Assembly (NCBI RefSeq): GCF_024220585.1
Contig: NZ_JAMXKF010000001.1
Span: 682,001-746,000, forward strand
DNA length: 64,000 nucleotides
Reading direction: 5' to 3'
Origin: Dyadobacter diqingensis
GTDB lineage: Bacteria; Bacteroidota; Bacteroidia; Cytophagales; Spirosomataceae
Below are positions 43,510-54,045 of this stretch, piece by piece. The translations under genes were made by a program, and so were the position numbers. The notes under the pieces were generated by a model. That model ran no database searches. It had not been told where the DNA came from and saw only the letters and a list, made by a program, of their open reading frames with translations. Every line of letters begins with the position of its first letter. Position 1 is the first letter of the stretch.

Positions 43510-45963
43510 ATGAAAGCTGATTTAAATGGTACTTTTGAAAATCCTGTCCATGAAAAACATACCTGTTTTCATTGCGGTGAAGCTTGTAAGGACGAAGTGA
43601 TACTTTTTGACGATCATCAGTTTTGCTGCGAAGGGTGCTCGGTCGTTTATGATTTGCTGAAAGAAAATGATCTGTGCGGTTATTACAACATCGACGGCGC
43701 TCAGGGAATTTCTCCGGACGTCTCCTATTTTTCCGGCAAATACGATTATCTGGATCTCCCTGAAATAACCGAAAAACTGCTCGAATTTACGGATGGAAAA
43801 CTTTCCAGGGTTAACCTGCTGGTTCCGAAAATGCATTGCAGTTCGTGCATCTGGCTATTGGAACAATTGCACCGGTTGAATCCCGCCATCCGCAGCTCCG
43901 TTGTTAACTTCCCTGAAAAGAAAGTCCGGATTACTTATGACGCGCAGCAAATCAGGCTCAGCCAGCTCGCCGAGCTGATCACTAGGATCGGTTATGAACC
44001 TTACATCAGCCTGAATGACGTTGAAGGCAAACAGATCAAAAAGTGGAACCGCACACGGCTTTACAAAATCGGTATTTCCGGTTTTGCATTTGGCAATATC
44101 ATGATGCTCAGCTTTCCCGAGTACTTTCATTTGAGTGAGAGTATCTCCGACCAAAGCCTCGGCAATCTGTTCAGTATCTTGAATCTGGCGTTAAGTCTTC
44201 CCGTTTTTTTCTATTGTGCTTCCGATTTTTTCAAATCTGCATGGTCTGCTTTGAAAGGAAGATACCTAAACATTGACGCTCCGATTGCTCTGGCCTTGCT
44301 TTGCGTTTTCCTGACCAGTTTATATCAAATTATCACCCAAACGGGACCGGGTTACTTTGATTCCCTGGCCGGAGCGGTATTTTTCATGCTGATCGGACGT
44401 TATTTTCAGGATAAAACCTACGCAGGAATTTCATTTGACCGTGACTACAAATCCTATTTCCCCGTTGCGGTGACAGTTTTAAAAGACGGGGCAGAAACCC
44501 GGGTCCCCATTACCGAACTGCGATCGGGAGATCATATGCTCGTCCGCAATCAGGAACTGATTCCAGCCGACGCCGTTTTACTCAGCCCGCGTGCGCTCAT
44601 CGATTACAGTTTTGTATCTGGTGAAGCCGAACCGATTGAGCGAAAAGCCGGTGATACGATTTATGCGGGAGGGAAACAGACAGGATTGTCTGTTGAACTA
44701 AAAGTACTGCGCGAAGTTTCCCAGAGTTATCTGACACAACTTTGGAACAATGATACTTTTGCACGTGACAAAGAAAACCAAAACCAGACCCTTGCAGCGC
44801 GGATTAACAAATATTTTTCTGTTATCGTACTGGCTATCGCCGTGCTGACTTTCCTGGTCTGGGCCCTGGTCTTAAAAAATACAGAAGTCGCTTTTAACGC
44901 ATTTACAACCTCTCTGCTGGTGGCCTGCCCCTGCGCTTTGCTACTGTCTTCCACTTTTACGAATGGAAATTTATTAAGTCTGTTTGGCAAAAACCGTTTT
45001 TATCCAAAAAACGCCCACGCCATTGAAAGGCTATCACATATTGATACCGTCGTTTTTGATAAAACCGGAACCATTACGCAGGTGAACGACGCAGAAGTGG
45101 AATTCATCGGAAAACCTTTGACAGAAGATGAGCTGGTCATGATCAAAACACTTGCGATCCAATCCTCTCATCCACTGAGCAGAATGCTCGTTAAGAAACT
45201 AGATGATACCACGGCAAGCCGCCGTACGCTGTCACATTTCCAGGAAATGGAAGGTGCAGGGATTAAAGCTTTCTGGGGTAAAACGGAGGTAAAGCTAGGG
45301 TCGGCCAAATGGGTGGGCAGCGCCAGTCTGATTGAAAAAACGGATAATGCCTCCCATGTTTACGTAGCAATCGATGGCAACATCCGGGGTTATTTCATGC
45401 TAAAAAGCAAATACCGCCCCGAGCTCGAAAAGACAGTGAAAGTTTTACAGGATAAGGGTTTCGGAACCTACCTTTTGTCGGGGGATAAACCTACGGATAA
45501 AAGCCTTCTGGCCCCCGTTTTTGGAAATGAGTCACATCTTTTATTTGATCAAAAACCGGAGCAGAAACTTCACTTTATTAAAAACCTTCAGCAAGCTCAG
45601 CAAAAAAATGTGCTGATGATCGGCGACGGGCTGAATGATGCCGGAGCACTGCGCCAAAGTGATGTTGGTCTGGCGGTTTCTGATGACATCAATAATTTTT
45701 CTCCGGCTTGTGACGCGATCGTCGAAGGTAATCAGCTGATCCGTCTTCCGGCATTTATCAACCTCGCCAAATCCGGACAGAAAATCATAAAACTCAGTTT
45801 TGCTATCTCACTGCTTTACAATGTCTTTGGGCTCACCTTCGCCATATCCGGAAAGTTATCACCCGTTATTGCAGCGATACTCATGCCTGTGAGCTCCATC
45901 ACCATCGTACTGTTTACCACGATAACGAGTAACCTCGCGGCCCGAAAATGGTTAAAAAACTGA
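43510..45963 (+). CDS. ccoI: CcoI-type copper P-type ATPase
   Basis: 817 aa. The N-terminus has a CFHCGEACKDE cysteine cluster and CCEGC, then an HMA domain with MHCSSCIWLLEQL. The ion site CPCALLLS in helix 6, the phosphorylation motif DKTGTIT and the hinge GDGLNDAGAL are intact. The N-terminal metal domain is the form found in CcoI/FixI ATPases that supply copper for cbb3 oxidase assembly. It heads the cco cluster and is followed by ccoS after about 135 bp. A partial TGA-N6-TCA site lies at 43404-43417. Confidence 0.93.
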   Translation: MKADLNGTFENPVHEKHTCFHCGEACKDEVILFDDHQFCCEGCSVVYDLLKENDLCGYYNIDGAQGISPDVSYFSGKYDYLDLPEITEKLLEFTDGKLSRVNLLVPKMHCSSCIWLLEQLHRLNPAIRSSVVNFPEKKVRITYDAQQIRLSQLAELITRIGYEPYISLNDVEGKQIKKWNRTRLYKIGISGFAFGNIMMLSFPEYFHLSESISDQSLGNLFSILNLALSLPVFFYCASDFFKSAWSALKGRYLNIDAPIALALLCVFLTSLYQIITQTGPGYFDSLAGAVFFMLIGRYFQDKTYAGISFDRDYKSYFPVAVTVLKDGAETRVPITELRSGDHMLVRNQELIPADAVLLSPRALIDYSFVSGEAEPIERKAGDTIYAGGKQTGLSVELKVLREVSQSYLTQLWNNDTFARDKENQNQTLAARINKYFSVIVLAIAVLTFLVWALVLKNTEVAFNAFTTSLLVACPCALLLSSTFTNGNLLSLFGKNRFYPKNAHAIERLSHIDTVVFDKTGTITQVNDAEVEFIGKPLTEDELVMIKTLAIQSSHPLSRMLVKKLDDTTASRRTLSHFQEMEGAGIKAFWGKTEVKLGSAKWVGSASLIEKTDNASHVYVAIDGNIRGYFMLKSKYRPELEKTVKVLQDKGFGTYLLSGDKPTDKSLLAPVFGNESHLLFDQKPEQKLHFIKNLQQAQQKNVLMIGDGLNDAGALRQSDVGLAVSDDINNFSPACDAIVEGNQLIRLPAFINLAKSGQKIIKLSFAISLLYNVFGLTFAISGKLSPVIAAILMPVSSITIVLFTTITSNLAARKWLKN

Positions 45964-46097
45964 CAAGCATCAGTAAAAACACCGGATAAAAGTCATCGTT
46001 CGACACGCCTTCAACCGGTAGTTTTGACATATGAAATCACTTACCTTCCACTTCCACAAAGATCAGATTATCAAATAATTACAAAACATTCATTCTC

Positions 46098-46262
46098 ATG
46101 AGCGCACTGTATCTTTTAATCATCGCCAGCTTATTGGTAGCCCTCGGCTTTCTTGGCGCATTTATCTGGTCGGTGCGCCGCGGTCATTTTGACGACGACT
46201 ACACACCATCGGTTCGGATCCTACTGGATGAAAACGAATCTGGTCAAACTGTTTCAAAATAA
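46098..46262 (+). CDS. ccoS: CcoS, cbb3 oxidase assembly protein
   Basis: 54 aa (ATG 46098 to TAA 46260-46262), a frame too short for routine ORF lists. One transmembrane helix (YLLIIASLLVALGFLGAFIW) is followed by SVRRGHFDDDYTPSVRILLDE, the CcoS signature in which a helix is followed by G-QFDD. CcoS is needed for cofactor insertion (heme b and Cu) into CcoN. It sits between ccoI and ccoNO, the standard order in Bacteroidota. Confidence 0.95.
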   Translation: MSALYLLIIASLLVALGFLGAFIWSVRRGHFDDDYTPSVRILLDENESGQTVSK

Positions 46263-46325
46263 CCGGTCACCCTTAGAACAAGAACATATTACCCAAATTT
46301 ATTCACCATTCTCCCACTCAAAATT

Positions 46326-48476
46326 ATGTCAAACCATCCTAATCCAGCTATCTCATCTGTCGGGCTGGACGAGTTTCAATATGACAACCGGATTGTTCGG
46401 AACTTTGCCATTGCTACAATCCTGTTTGGACTTATCGGTATGCTCGTTGGGCTTCTGGCAGCTTTTCAGCTTGTATTTCCTAATCTGAATCTGGATTTAC
46501 CTTATACAACTTTCAGCCGGATCCGCCCGCTGCATACCAATGCGGTTATCTTCGCGTTCGTCGGAAATGGATTTTTCACCGGTTTGTATTATTCCGCTCC
46601 CAGGGTTTTACGTACACCCATGTGGAGTCCGGCGCTTAGTCGTTTCCATTTCTGGGCCTGGCAGTTTATCATTGTTTGTGCCGCCATTTCTTTGCCCATG
46701 GGCTTAACGACATCCAAAGAATATGCCGAACTGGAATGGCCATTGGATATCGCCATCGCAGTGGTTTGGGTTTCTGCCCTGATCAACCTGGTTATGACTA
46801 CCATCAACCGTCGTGTTGAGCATATCTATGCAGCTGTCTGGTTTTACATTGCTTCTTTCGTTACCGTTGCTATGCTTCACGTGGTGAACAGCATGGCGCT
46901 GCCGATATCTTTTTTCAAAAGTTATTCTATGTACGCTGGTGTGCAGGATGCTTTGGTGCAGTGGTGGTACGGACATAATGCCGTGGCCTTTTTCCTGACA
47001 ACACCCTATCTCGGGCTGATGTACTACTTTTTACCCAAAGCAGCCAATCGCCCGGTTTATTCCTATCGCTTATCGATTGTGCATTTCTGGTCTCTGATTT
47101 TCCTTTACATCTGGGCAGGTCCTCACCATTTGCTTTACACCTCCCTTCCCGAATGGGCTCAGACACTGGGAACTGTCTTTTCTGTGATGCTAATTGCTCC
47201 TTCCTGGGGAGGGATGATGAACGGACTGATGACCCTGCGAGGCGCCTGGGACAAAGTGCGGGAAGATGTAGTGCTGAAATTTTTCGTCGTGGCGATCACC
47301 GCCTACGGTATGGCTACGTTTGAAGGTCCGATGTTATCCTTTAAAAATGTAAACGCCATTGCGCATTACACCGACTGGATCGTTGCCCACGTGCACGTAG
47401 GTGCGCTGGGATGGAACGGCTTTCTGACGTTTGGTATGTTATACTGGCTTTTCCCACGTCTGTACAACCGTCCATTGTTTTCACCCAAACTGGCAAATTT
47501 CCATTTCTGGATCGGAACGCTTGGGATACTTTTTTATACCATTCCAATGTATTGGGCCGGCTGGGTTCAGAGCTCGATGTGGAAAGAGTTTACACAGGAA
47601 GGCTTGCTGAAATACCCTAATTTTCTGGAAACGGTTACTCAGCTTGCTCCGCTCTATTTCCTGCGCAGTGTAGGCGGTACTTTGTACATCATCGGGTTTG
47701 TCGTGATGATCTACAACTTATGGATGACAGCCTTAAAAGGCTCATTGTCCCAGACTGAAACGGCCAAAGCCATGCCTTTGTCAGCGATCTGGCAGCCTGC
47801 TAAAAACGAATACTGGCACCGCAGACTACTGGAACGCAAGCCGCTTGCGATTACGATTTTTGCCCTGGTAGCCGTTGCGATCGGTGGGATGATTGAAATG
47901 ATCCCAACTTTTATGATTGAATCCAATGTGCCAACCATTGCCAGCGTAAAACCATATAGTCCGCTTGAACTTCAGGGCCGCGATATTTATGTGAGAGAAG
48001 GCTGTTACGTATGTCACACCCAGATGATCCGCCCTTTCCGCTCAGAAATCGAGCGTTATGGTGAATATTCGAAGTCAGGGGAATTTGTATATGACTACCC
48101 GCACCAATGGGGTTCTAAACGTACCGGTCCGGATTTACACCGCTTAGGCGCCAAATATCCTGACTCCTGGCATTACAACCACATGGAAGATCCGACCTCC
48201 ATGTCGCCCGGATCGATTATGCCACGGTATGGTTGGCTGCTTGAAAATGATCTGGATACCACAACTACGGTTGCGAAAATCCGTGCCATGCAAACACTGG
48301 GTGTGCCTTACGAAAAAGGTTATGAGCTGATAGCCAACGCGGAGCTGCATAAACAGGCAAAAGATATCCAGGGGAGGTTAAAACAAAGTGGCATCAAGGC
48401 CAATGAAAACAAAGAGATCATTGCTTTGATTGCTTATCTGCAACGTCTTGGGACTGATATAAAAACGAATAAGTGA
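46326..48476 (+). CDS. ccoNO: Fused cbb3 oxidase subunits I and II (CcoNO)
   Basis: 716 aa. The CcoN part (about 1-490) has the heme and CuB histidines in RPLHTNAV, WWYGHNAVAFF, AGPHHLLYT and AHVHVGALGW. After a short linker and an anchor helix (about 500-540) comes the CcoO part with heme c site Cys560-Cys563-His564 (CYVCHTQMIRPF) and the Met-ligand segment SIMPRYGWL. It forms the catalytic core that reduces oxygen at low concentration. The fusion is common in Bacteroidota. The next gene, ccoQP, follows after a hairpin. Confidence 0.95.
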   Translation: MSNHPNPAISSVGLDEFQYDNRIVRNFAIATILFGLIGMLVGLLAAFQLVFPNLNLDLPYTTFSRIRPLHTNAVIFAFVGNGFFTGLYYSAPRVLRTPMWSPALSRFHFWAWQFIIVCAAISLPMGLTTSKEYAELEWPLDIAIAVVWVSALINLVMTTINRRVEHIYAAVWFYIASFVTVAMLHVVNSMALPISFFKSYSMYAGVQDALVQWWYGHNAVAFFLTTPYLGLMYYFLPKAANRPVYSYRLSIVHFWSLIFLYIWAGPHHLLYTSLPEWAQTLGTVFSVMLIAPSWGGMMNGLMTLRGAWDKVREDVVLKFFVVAITAYGMATFEGPMLSFKNVNAIAHYTDWIVAHVHVGALGWNGFLTFGMLYWLFPRLYNRPLFSPKLANFHFWIGTLGILFYTIPMYWAGWVQSSMWKEFTQEGLLKYPNFLETVTQLAPLYFLRSVGGTLYIIGFVVMIYNLWMTALKGSLSQTETAKAMPLSAIWQPAKNEYWHRRLLERKPLAITIFALVAVAIGGMIEMIPTFMIESNVPTIASVKPYSPLELQGRDIYVREGCYVCHTQMIRPFRSEIERYGEYSKSGEFVYDYPHQWGSKRTGPDLHRLGAKYPDSWHYNHMEDPTSMSPGSIMPRYGWLLENDLDTTTTVAKIRAMQTLGVPYEKGYELIANAELHKQAKDIQGRLKQSGIKANENKEIIALIAYLQRLGTDIKTNK

Positions 48477-48486
48477 TTCTTCCAGC

Positions 48487-48515
48487 GCATAGGCGACCGG
48501 CCGGCTCGCCTATGC
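48487..48515. repeat. Strong stem-loop between ccoNO and ccoQP
   Basis: GCATAGGCGA (48487-48496) and TCGCCTATGC (48506-48515) are perfect 10-bp complements with a 9-nt loop rich in CCGG. There is no T tract, so it is not a terminator; an mRNA stabiliser or processing hairpin that sets the oxidase subunit ratio is plausible. Confidence 0.7.
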
Positions 48516-48534
48516 ATCCAAATTCATTCACATT

Positions 48535-49661
<1,127 letters not shown>

Positions 49662-49771
49662 AAGAAAAATCGCCCCTCGGCCTTTACTACTCATCTGATA
49701 TAAAATATTTTCTATAAATCTCAGCAGCAAGCCTTTCTTACAGCATACTGCTGACAGTGACCTCAAAAATT

Positions 49772-51175
49772 ATGAAATCTACGTTCGTTCCTCCCGAAGA
49801 TTCTTTCCGTGATCATTTCAGCGGCGTTAATGAAGATGGAAAACGAAACTGGTTTTATCCGCAAAAACCAAAGGGCGCCTGGCACAACCGGCGTATATGG
49901 TTTACGGTCGCGATACTGACTATTTTATTTGTCACACCATTTTTAAAATATAACGGGCAGCCGCTTTTGCTGTTCAATGTACTAGAACGGAAATTTATCA
50001 TTTTTGGCCTGTTCATTGGTCCGCAGGATTACTGGCTGTTCGGGCTGACGATGCTTTCCTTTATGGTATTCATCGTTCTGTTCACGACAATTTTCGGGAG
50101 GTTATGGTGTGGCTGGGCTTGTCCGCAAACGGTTTTCATGGAAATGGTTTTCCGGAAAATCGAATACTTTATCGAAGGGGACAGCGGCAAGCAAAAATTA
50201 TTGAACAAAGCGCCATGGACGGGCGACAAGATACTGAAAAAGGGAGCGAAATATCTGGCATTTTTAATCGTGTCATTTTTAATCGCCAATCTCTTGTTAT
50301 CCTACGTCATAGGCATCGACGAATTATCCAAAATCATCAGCGAACCCATCGATGAGCACGTCCCGCTTTTTTCGGGAATAGTCATTTTCACTGGTGTTTT
50401 CTATTTCAATTTTGCCTGGCTGCGTGATCAGGCATGTACTGTTGTCTGTCCTTACGGACGTCTGCAAGGCGTATTGATGGATAGAAATTCGATTGTGGTT
50501 GCCTACGATTACAAACGCGGAGAACCGCGGGAAAAATTACACAAAGGACACGACCGTACCGCGGGCGACTGTATCAGCTGCTTTCAGTGCGTAGCCGTTT
50601 GCCCGACAGGAATCGATATCCGGAACGGAACACAAATGGAATGTGTAAACTGTACCGCCTGTATCGATGCCTGTGATTCGATAATGGATAAAGTCGGTTT
50701 TGATAAAGGTCTGATCCGGTATACGTCTGAAAACGCGATCGTGAGCGGCACAAACAAGCTGATCACAAACCGTACCCGTGGATATGTTGTTGTGCTGGTT
50801 CTGTTATGGTCGGTGCTTGGTTATTTGATTGTTTCCCGCAATGATACGCAGACAACCCTGTTCCGCGCGCCAGGTAGTCAGTATATTGAAAATAAAGACG
50901 GCACGATCAGCAATTTGTACACCTTCAAAATTTTCAATAAAACCAACCAGATCGTAAAACCCGTGATCCGTCTTGATTCTCCGAAAGGCAAATTATTGTT
51001 CGCAGGCAAACCCGATCTGACGCTCGACGGTGCGGGGATGTCAGAAGGAACGTTGTTCATCATCATCCCAAAATCAGCATTGAAAGCCAGAAAAACGAAG
51101 TTAAAATTATCCGTTTTTCAGGGTAACGAGAAACTGGAAAGCTTTGAAACCACATTTATGGCACCGGAAGAATAA
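49772..51175 (+). CDS. ccoG: CcoG, cbb3 oxidase accessory ferredoxin
   Basis: 467 aa from ATG 49772; a GTG at 49757 is possible, but MKSTFVPPEDSFRD is the better start. Five or so transmembrane helices surround two 4Fe-4S clusters: CISCFQCVAVCPTGIDI and CVNCTACIDACD. WCGWACPQTVF and the C-terminal Ig-like domain (IENKDGTISNLYTFKIFNKT) are typical. CcoG reduces copper for CcoI-dependent assembly. Its N-terminus carries the GxWH-type basic region. It follows the heptamer array and precedes ccoH. Confidence 0.93.
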   Translation: MKSTFVPPEDSFRDHFSGVNEDGKRNWFYPQKPKGAWHNRRIWFTVAILTILFVTPFLKYNGQPLLLFNVLERKFIIFGLFIGPQDYWLFGLTMLSFMVFIVLFTTIFGRLWCGWACPQTVFMEMVFRKIEYFIEGDSGKQKLLNKAPWTGDKILKKGAKYLAFLIVSFLIANLLLSYVIGIDELSKIISEPIDEHVPLFSGIVIFTGVFYFNFAWLRDQACTVVCPYGRLQGVLMDRNSIVVAYDYKRGEPREKLHKGHDRTAGDCISCFQCVAVCPTGIDIRNGTQMECVNCTACIDACDSIMDKVGFDKGLIRYTSENAIVSGTNKLITNRTRGYVVVLVLLWSVLGYLIVSRNDTQTTLFRAPGSQYIENKDGTISNLYTFKIFNKTNQIVKPVIRLDSPKGKLLFAGKPDLTLDGAGMSEGTLFIIIPKSALKARKTKLKLSVFQGNEKLESFETTFMAPEE

Positions 51176-51198
51176 CCGTAACGATAACCAATAATCCT

Positions 51199-51654
51199 AT
51201 GAAACTAAATTGGGGAGCAGGTATTGCAATTCTGTATACAGGATTTGTAGCCATGATATTAGTGCTGGTTGGCATGAGTGCCAGCCAGAAAATTGATCTT
51301 GTAACAGATCAGTACTACGCCGAAGAACTGCGTTTTCAGGATAAAATAAATAAAACAGAAAGAGCAAAAAAGCTGGCCGAGCCGCTGCGATGGGAAGTGA
51401 ATGAAAACGGAATTGCCATTCATTATCCCAAAATATTCCCGGCGAAAAATATCTCCGGAAACGTGAAGTTATACTGCCCGTCAGACAACAAAAAAGACCT
51501 TGTTTTTTCAGTCCGGACCGAAGATCATACACAACTGATCGCATCTTCGCAAATACCCGATGGACGGTATTATTTACAAATTGACTGGAAAAACGGTACA
51601 GAAACATACTGGGATGAAGATCTGATCGTAATCAACAGAAATCCGCAAAAATAA
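51199..51654 (+). CDS. ccoH: FixH/CcoH-family protein
   Basis: 151 aa. One N-terminal membrane helix (WGAGIAILYTGFVAMILVLVG) is followed by a FixH domain (DQYYAEELRFQDKINKTERAK, then WDEDLIVIN). FixH proteins help assemble or stabilise cbb3 oxidase. The TAA stop overlaps the ATG of the next gene by one base, so the two are tightly coupled. Position between ccoG and the SafE-like gene is the standard Bacteroidota order. Confidence 0.9.
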   Translation: MKLNWGAGIAILYTGFVAMILVLVGMSASQKIDLVTDQYYAEELRFQDKINKTERAKKLAEPLRWEVNENGIAIHYPKIFPAKNISGNVKLYCPSDNKKDLVFSVRTEDHTQLIASSQIPDGRYYLQIDWKNGTETYWDEDLIVINRNPQK

Positions 51655-52361
51655 TGACCGGCGCACTTCCGTACCTGGCTCTGACCATGGGGCTGATGAG
51701 CAGTTTCCATTGCATCGGTATGTGCGGCCCAATCGCATTAGCTATCCCGGTTCAGGGAGGCAGTCAGTTTCAAAGGTTTGCCAGTGTATTTATTTACAAT
51801 AGCGGGCGGGCGATGACTTATGCCGCGCTCGGCCTGCTGCTGGGAGCTCTCGGTTCTTCCCTCGTTTTCATTGGTTATCTCCGTTATCTTTCCATTTTAT
51901 CAGGTATCCTGATGCTTGCTTACGTCCTTTGGCCTCACCGGCTGGATCGCTATTTCCATCCTCCACAGTTCTGGAAAAAATTTGTACAACTTATCAAAAA
52001 CCAAATGTCGTCCATGCTCCGAAGCCGCACGTGGCGGAGCTCTCTCCTTCTGGGGATATTTAATGGACTGCTGCCTTGTGGTCTGGTATATCTCGCCCTG
52101 ATCACCTCCGTCGCGACCGGAAGCGCTATGCATGGAGGCTTATTCATGCTCGCTTTCGGGATTGGAACCTTGCCGGCAATGCTCGCGGTCGGTTTTTTCA
52201 ACCAGTGGCTTAGCGTTTCGCTTCGCACCAAAATGCGAAAACTCATGCCCTTTATGCTAAGTGTGGCAGGCATCATACTTATTGTCAGAGGCTTACTGAT
52301 CCAACACCCATTAAATACCCAAAGTAATAAAGAGGCAATAACGGTTTGTCACGGAAAATAG
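51654..52361 (+). CDS. SafE/DsbD-like membrane protein of the cbb3 cluster
   Basis: 235 aa, six transmembrane helices. It begins LTMGLMSSFHCIGMCGPIALAIP, the signature of the sulfite exporter TauE/SafE-type (urease accessory protein UreH-like, cytochrome-biogenesis transmembrane) family placed at the end of cco clusters. The two half-sequences SFHCIGMCGPIA and FNGLLPCGLVYLAL show the internal repeat with Cys pairs. A role in copper or redox delivery to the oxidase is inferred from the context. It overlaps ccoH by one base. Confidence 0.85.
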   Translation: MTGALPYLALTMGLMSSFHCIGMCGPIALAIPVQGGSQFQRFASVFIYNSGRAMTYAALGLLLGALGSSLVFIGYLRYLSILSGILMLAYVLWPHRLDRYFHPPQFWKKFVQLIKNQMSSMLRSRTWRSSLLLGIFNGLLPCGLVYLALITSVATGSAMHGGLFMLAFGIGTLPAMLAVGFFNQWLSVSLRTKMRKLMPFMLSVAGIILIVRGLLIQHPLNTQSNKEAITVCHGK

Positions 52362-52392
52362 AGTCTTAAAATCCTTGCCAAAGTAAGTTTTA

Positions 52393-52440
52393 AACATGAC
52401 CAGAGTCATGTTTTAACCAATACCACCTGACTAGTTTTGA
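52393..52440 (+). promoter_or_regulatory. hemN promoter: palindrome AAACATGAC-N4-GTCATGTTT and -7 box TAGTTTTG
   Basis: AAACATGAC (52393-52401) and GTCATGTTT (52406-52414) form a perfect 9-bp inverted repeat with a 4-bp centre. The TAnnTTTG box TAGTTTTG lies at 52433-52440, 36.5 bp from the palindrome centre to the last base of the box. No TTTG -33 is present. The sufB promoter has the same layout, so this looks like a class II activator site of the Crp/Fnr type. Confidence 0.75.
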
Positions 52441-52471
52441 TCCATAGAAACTAATTCAAAACACGACTCCC

Positions 52472-53836
52472 ATGGATAAGGATTTGCTTTTTAAATACAA
52501 TACTCCCGGGCCGAGATATACCAGTTATCCAACTGTTCCCTACTGGCAAAAAACGCCGCCAACGGAGCAGAAATGGAAAGAACTTGCCAAAGAAGCGTTT
52601 AGCGTTTCGAATGAAAAAGAAGGAATAAGCTTATACATACATCTCCCGTTTTGCGAGAGTTTGTGCACATACTGCGGCTGCAATACCCGGATAACGGTCA
52701 ATCATAAAGTAGAAGAAACCTACATTGATGCGGTTTTGAAAGAATGGGCACTCTATTTTTCGATTTTCGGAGACACCAAACCGGTGATCCGCGAAATACA
52801 TCTGGGAGGCGGAACACCCACATTTTTCAGTCCTGAAAACCTTACAAAACTGATTGAAAGTTTATTGCAAAATACGACGGTGCATCCCAAGGCGCAGTTC
52901 AGCTTTGAAGCACATCCCGGCAATACAACCGACGATCATTTGCAGGCACTTTACAATGTCGGATTTCGCAGAATCAGCATAGGTGTTCAGGATTTCAATC
53001 CGCTGGTTTTGGCAGCGATCAACCGCCACCAGACCTATGAGCAGGTCCATCATCTGACAAAAAAGGCAAGAGAAATTGGCTACACCTCGGTTAACTACGA
53101 TATTGTTTACGGCCTGCCATTTCAGAAAGTGTGCACGATGATGGAAACCATCATGCGCGTTATTCAGCTGCATCCGGATAGAATCGCTTTTTACAGTTAC
53201 GCACACGTTCCATGGATCAAACCCGGACAAAGAAGATATACGGAACAGGACCTACCGGATCCTGACAAAAAAATGGCGATTTATGAAACCGGTCGTAATG
53301 CACTTGAAATTTCAGGTTATCATGATATTGGTATGGACCATTTCTCGCTGGAAACCGATGAACTTTACAAAGCGCAGCAGCTTGGCCGGTTACACCGGAA
53401 TTTCATGGGCTATACCGATACGCACACGAGGCTTTTAATAGGATTGGGCGCTTCGTCGATCAGTGACAGCTGGACAGGTTATGTTCAGAATGAAAAAAGT
53501 GTGGAAGCCTATTATGCCCAAATTGAAGCAGGTCACCTACCCATTTTCAAAGGTCACGAGCTGACGGAAACCGATCTTATTCTACGCAAACATATCCTGC
53601 GAATCATGACGCAGTTCGTTACCACCTGGAAACAGGAAGACGAGGTTTGTGACGACTTGTATAAAGCGATCGAGCGGTTGTCTGAATTACAATCTGACGA
53701 ACTGGTAGAAATTGAGCCTTACCAGCTGCGCGTAACCGACAAGGGAAAAGCTTTCGTGAGAAACGTCTGCATGGCCTTCGATGCAAAGTTATGGGAGCAA
53801 CAGCCTTCCACATCTATTTTTAGTCAGACTGTTTAA
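52472..53836 (+). CDS. hemN: Oxygen-independent coproporphyrinogen III oxidase
   Basis: 454 aa, normal length for HemN. The radical SAM cluster motif is C61-x3-C65-x2-C68-x-C70 (FCESLCTYCGC), with GGGTPTFFSPENL nearby and DHFSLETDEL further on. The C-terminal HemN domain (TRLLIGLGASSISD) is complete. It decarboxylates coproporphyrinogen III without oxygen, supplying heme for the neighbouring cbb3 oxidase. It has its own promoter with an operator palindrome, so it can be expressed apart from the cco genes. Confidence 0.94.
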   Translation: MDKDLLFKYNTPGPRYTSYPTVPYWQKTPPTEQKWKELAKEAFSVSNEKEGISLYIHLPFCESLCTYCGCNTRITVNHKVEETYIDAVLKEWALYFSIFGDTKPVIREIHLGGGTPTFFSPENLTKLIESLLQNTTVHPKAQFSFEAHPGNTTDDHLQALYNVGFRRISIGVQDFNPLVLAAINRHQTYEQVHHLTKKAREIGYTSVNYDIVYGLPFQKVCTMMETIMRVIQLHPDRIAFYSYAHVPWIKPGQRRYTEQDLPDPDKKMAIYETGRNALEISGYHDIGMDHFSLETDELYKAQQLGRLHRNFMGYTDTHTRLLIGLGASSISDSWTGYVQNEKSVEAYYAQIEAGHLPIFKGHELTETDLILRKHILRIMTQFVTTWKQEDEVCDDLYKAIERLSELQSDELVEIEPYQLRVTDKGKAFVRNVCMAFDAKLWEQQPSTSIFSQTV

Positions 53837-54045
53837 TTTAGTTGAGAGTGGAGAATGGAAAGCGGCCGCCGCGCGGTGGAGCGTTTGGACTGACAATCAG
53901 GATGTGTATCGGGATCTATTAGATACTTGTGATTCAGAAAGTTATGCCCAAAACCATTCACTCATGCTATCGTGCGATCATTCAATACTAAAACCCGTCA
54001 AATTGATAAAAGTTTGTTCCCTTCAACTATGTCCTGTAACTTGGT

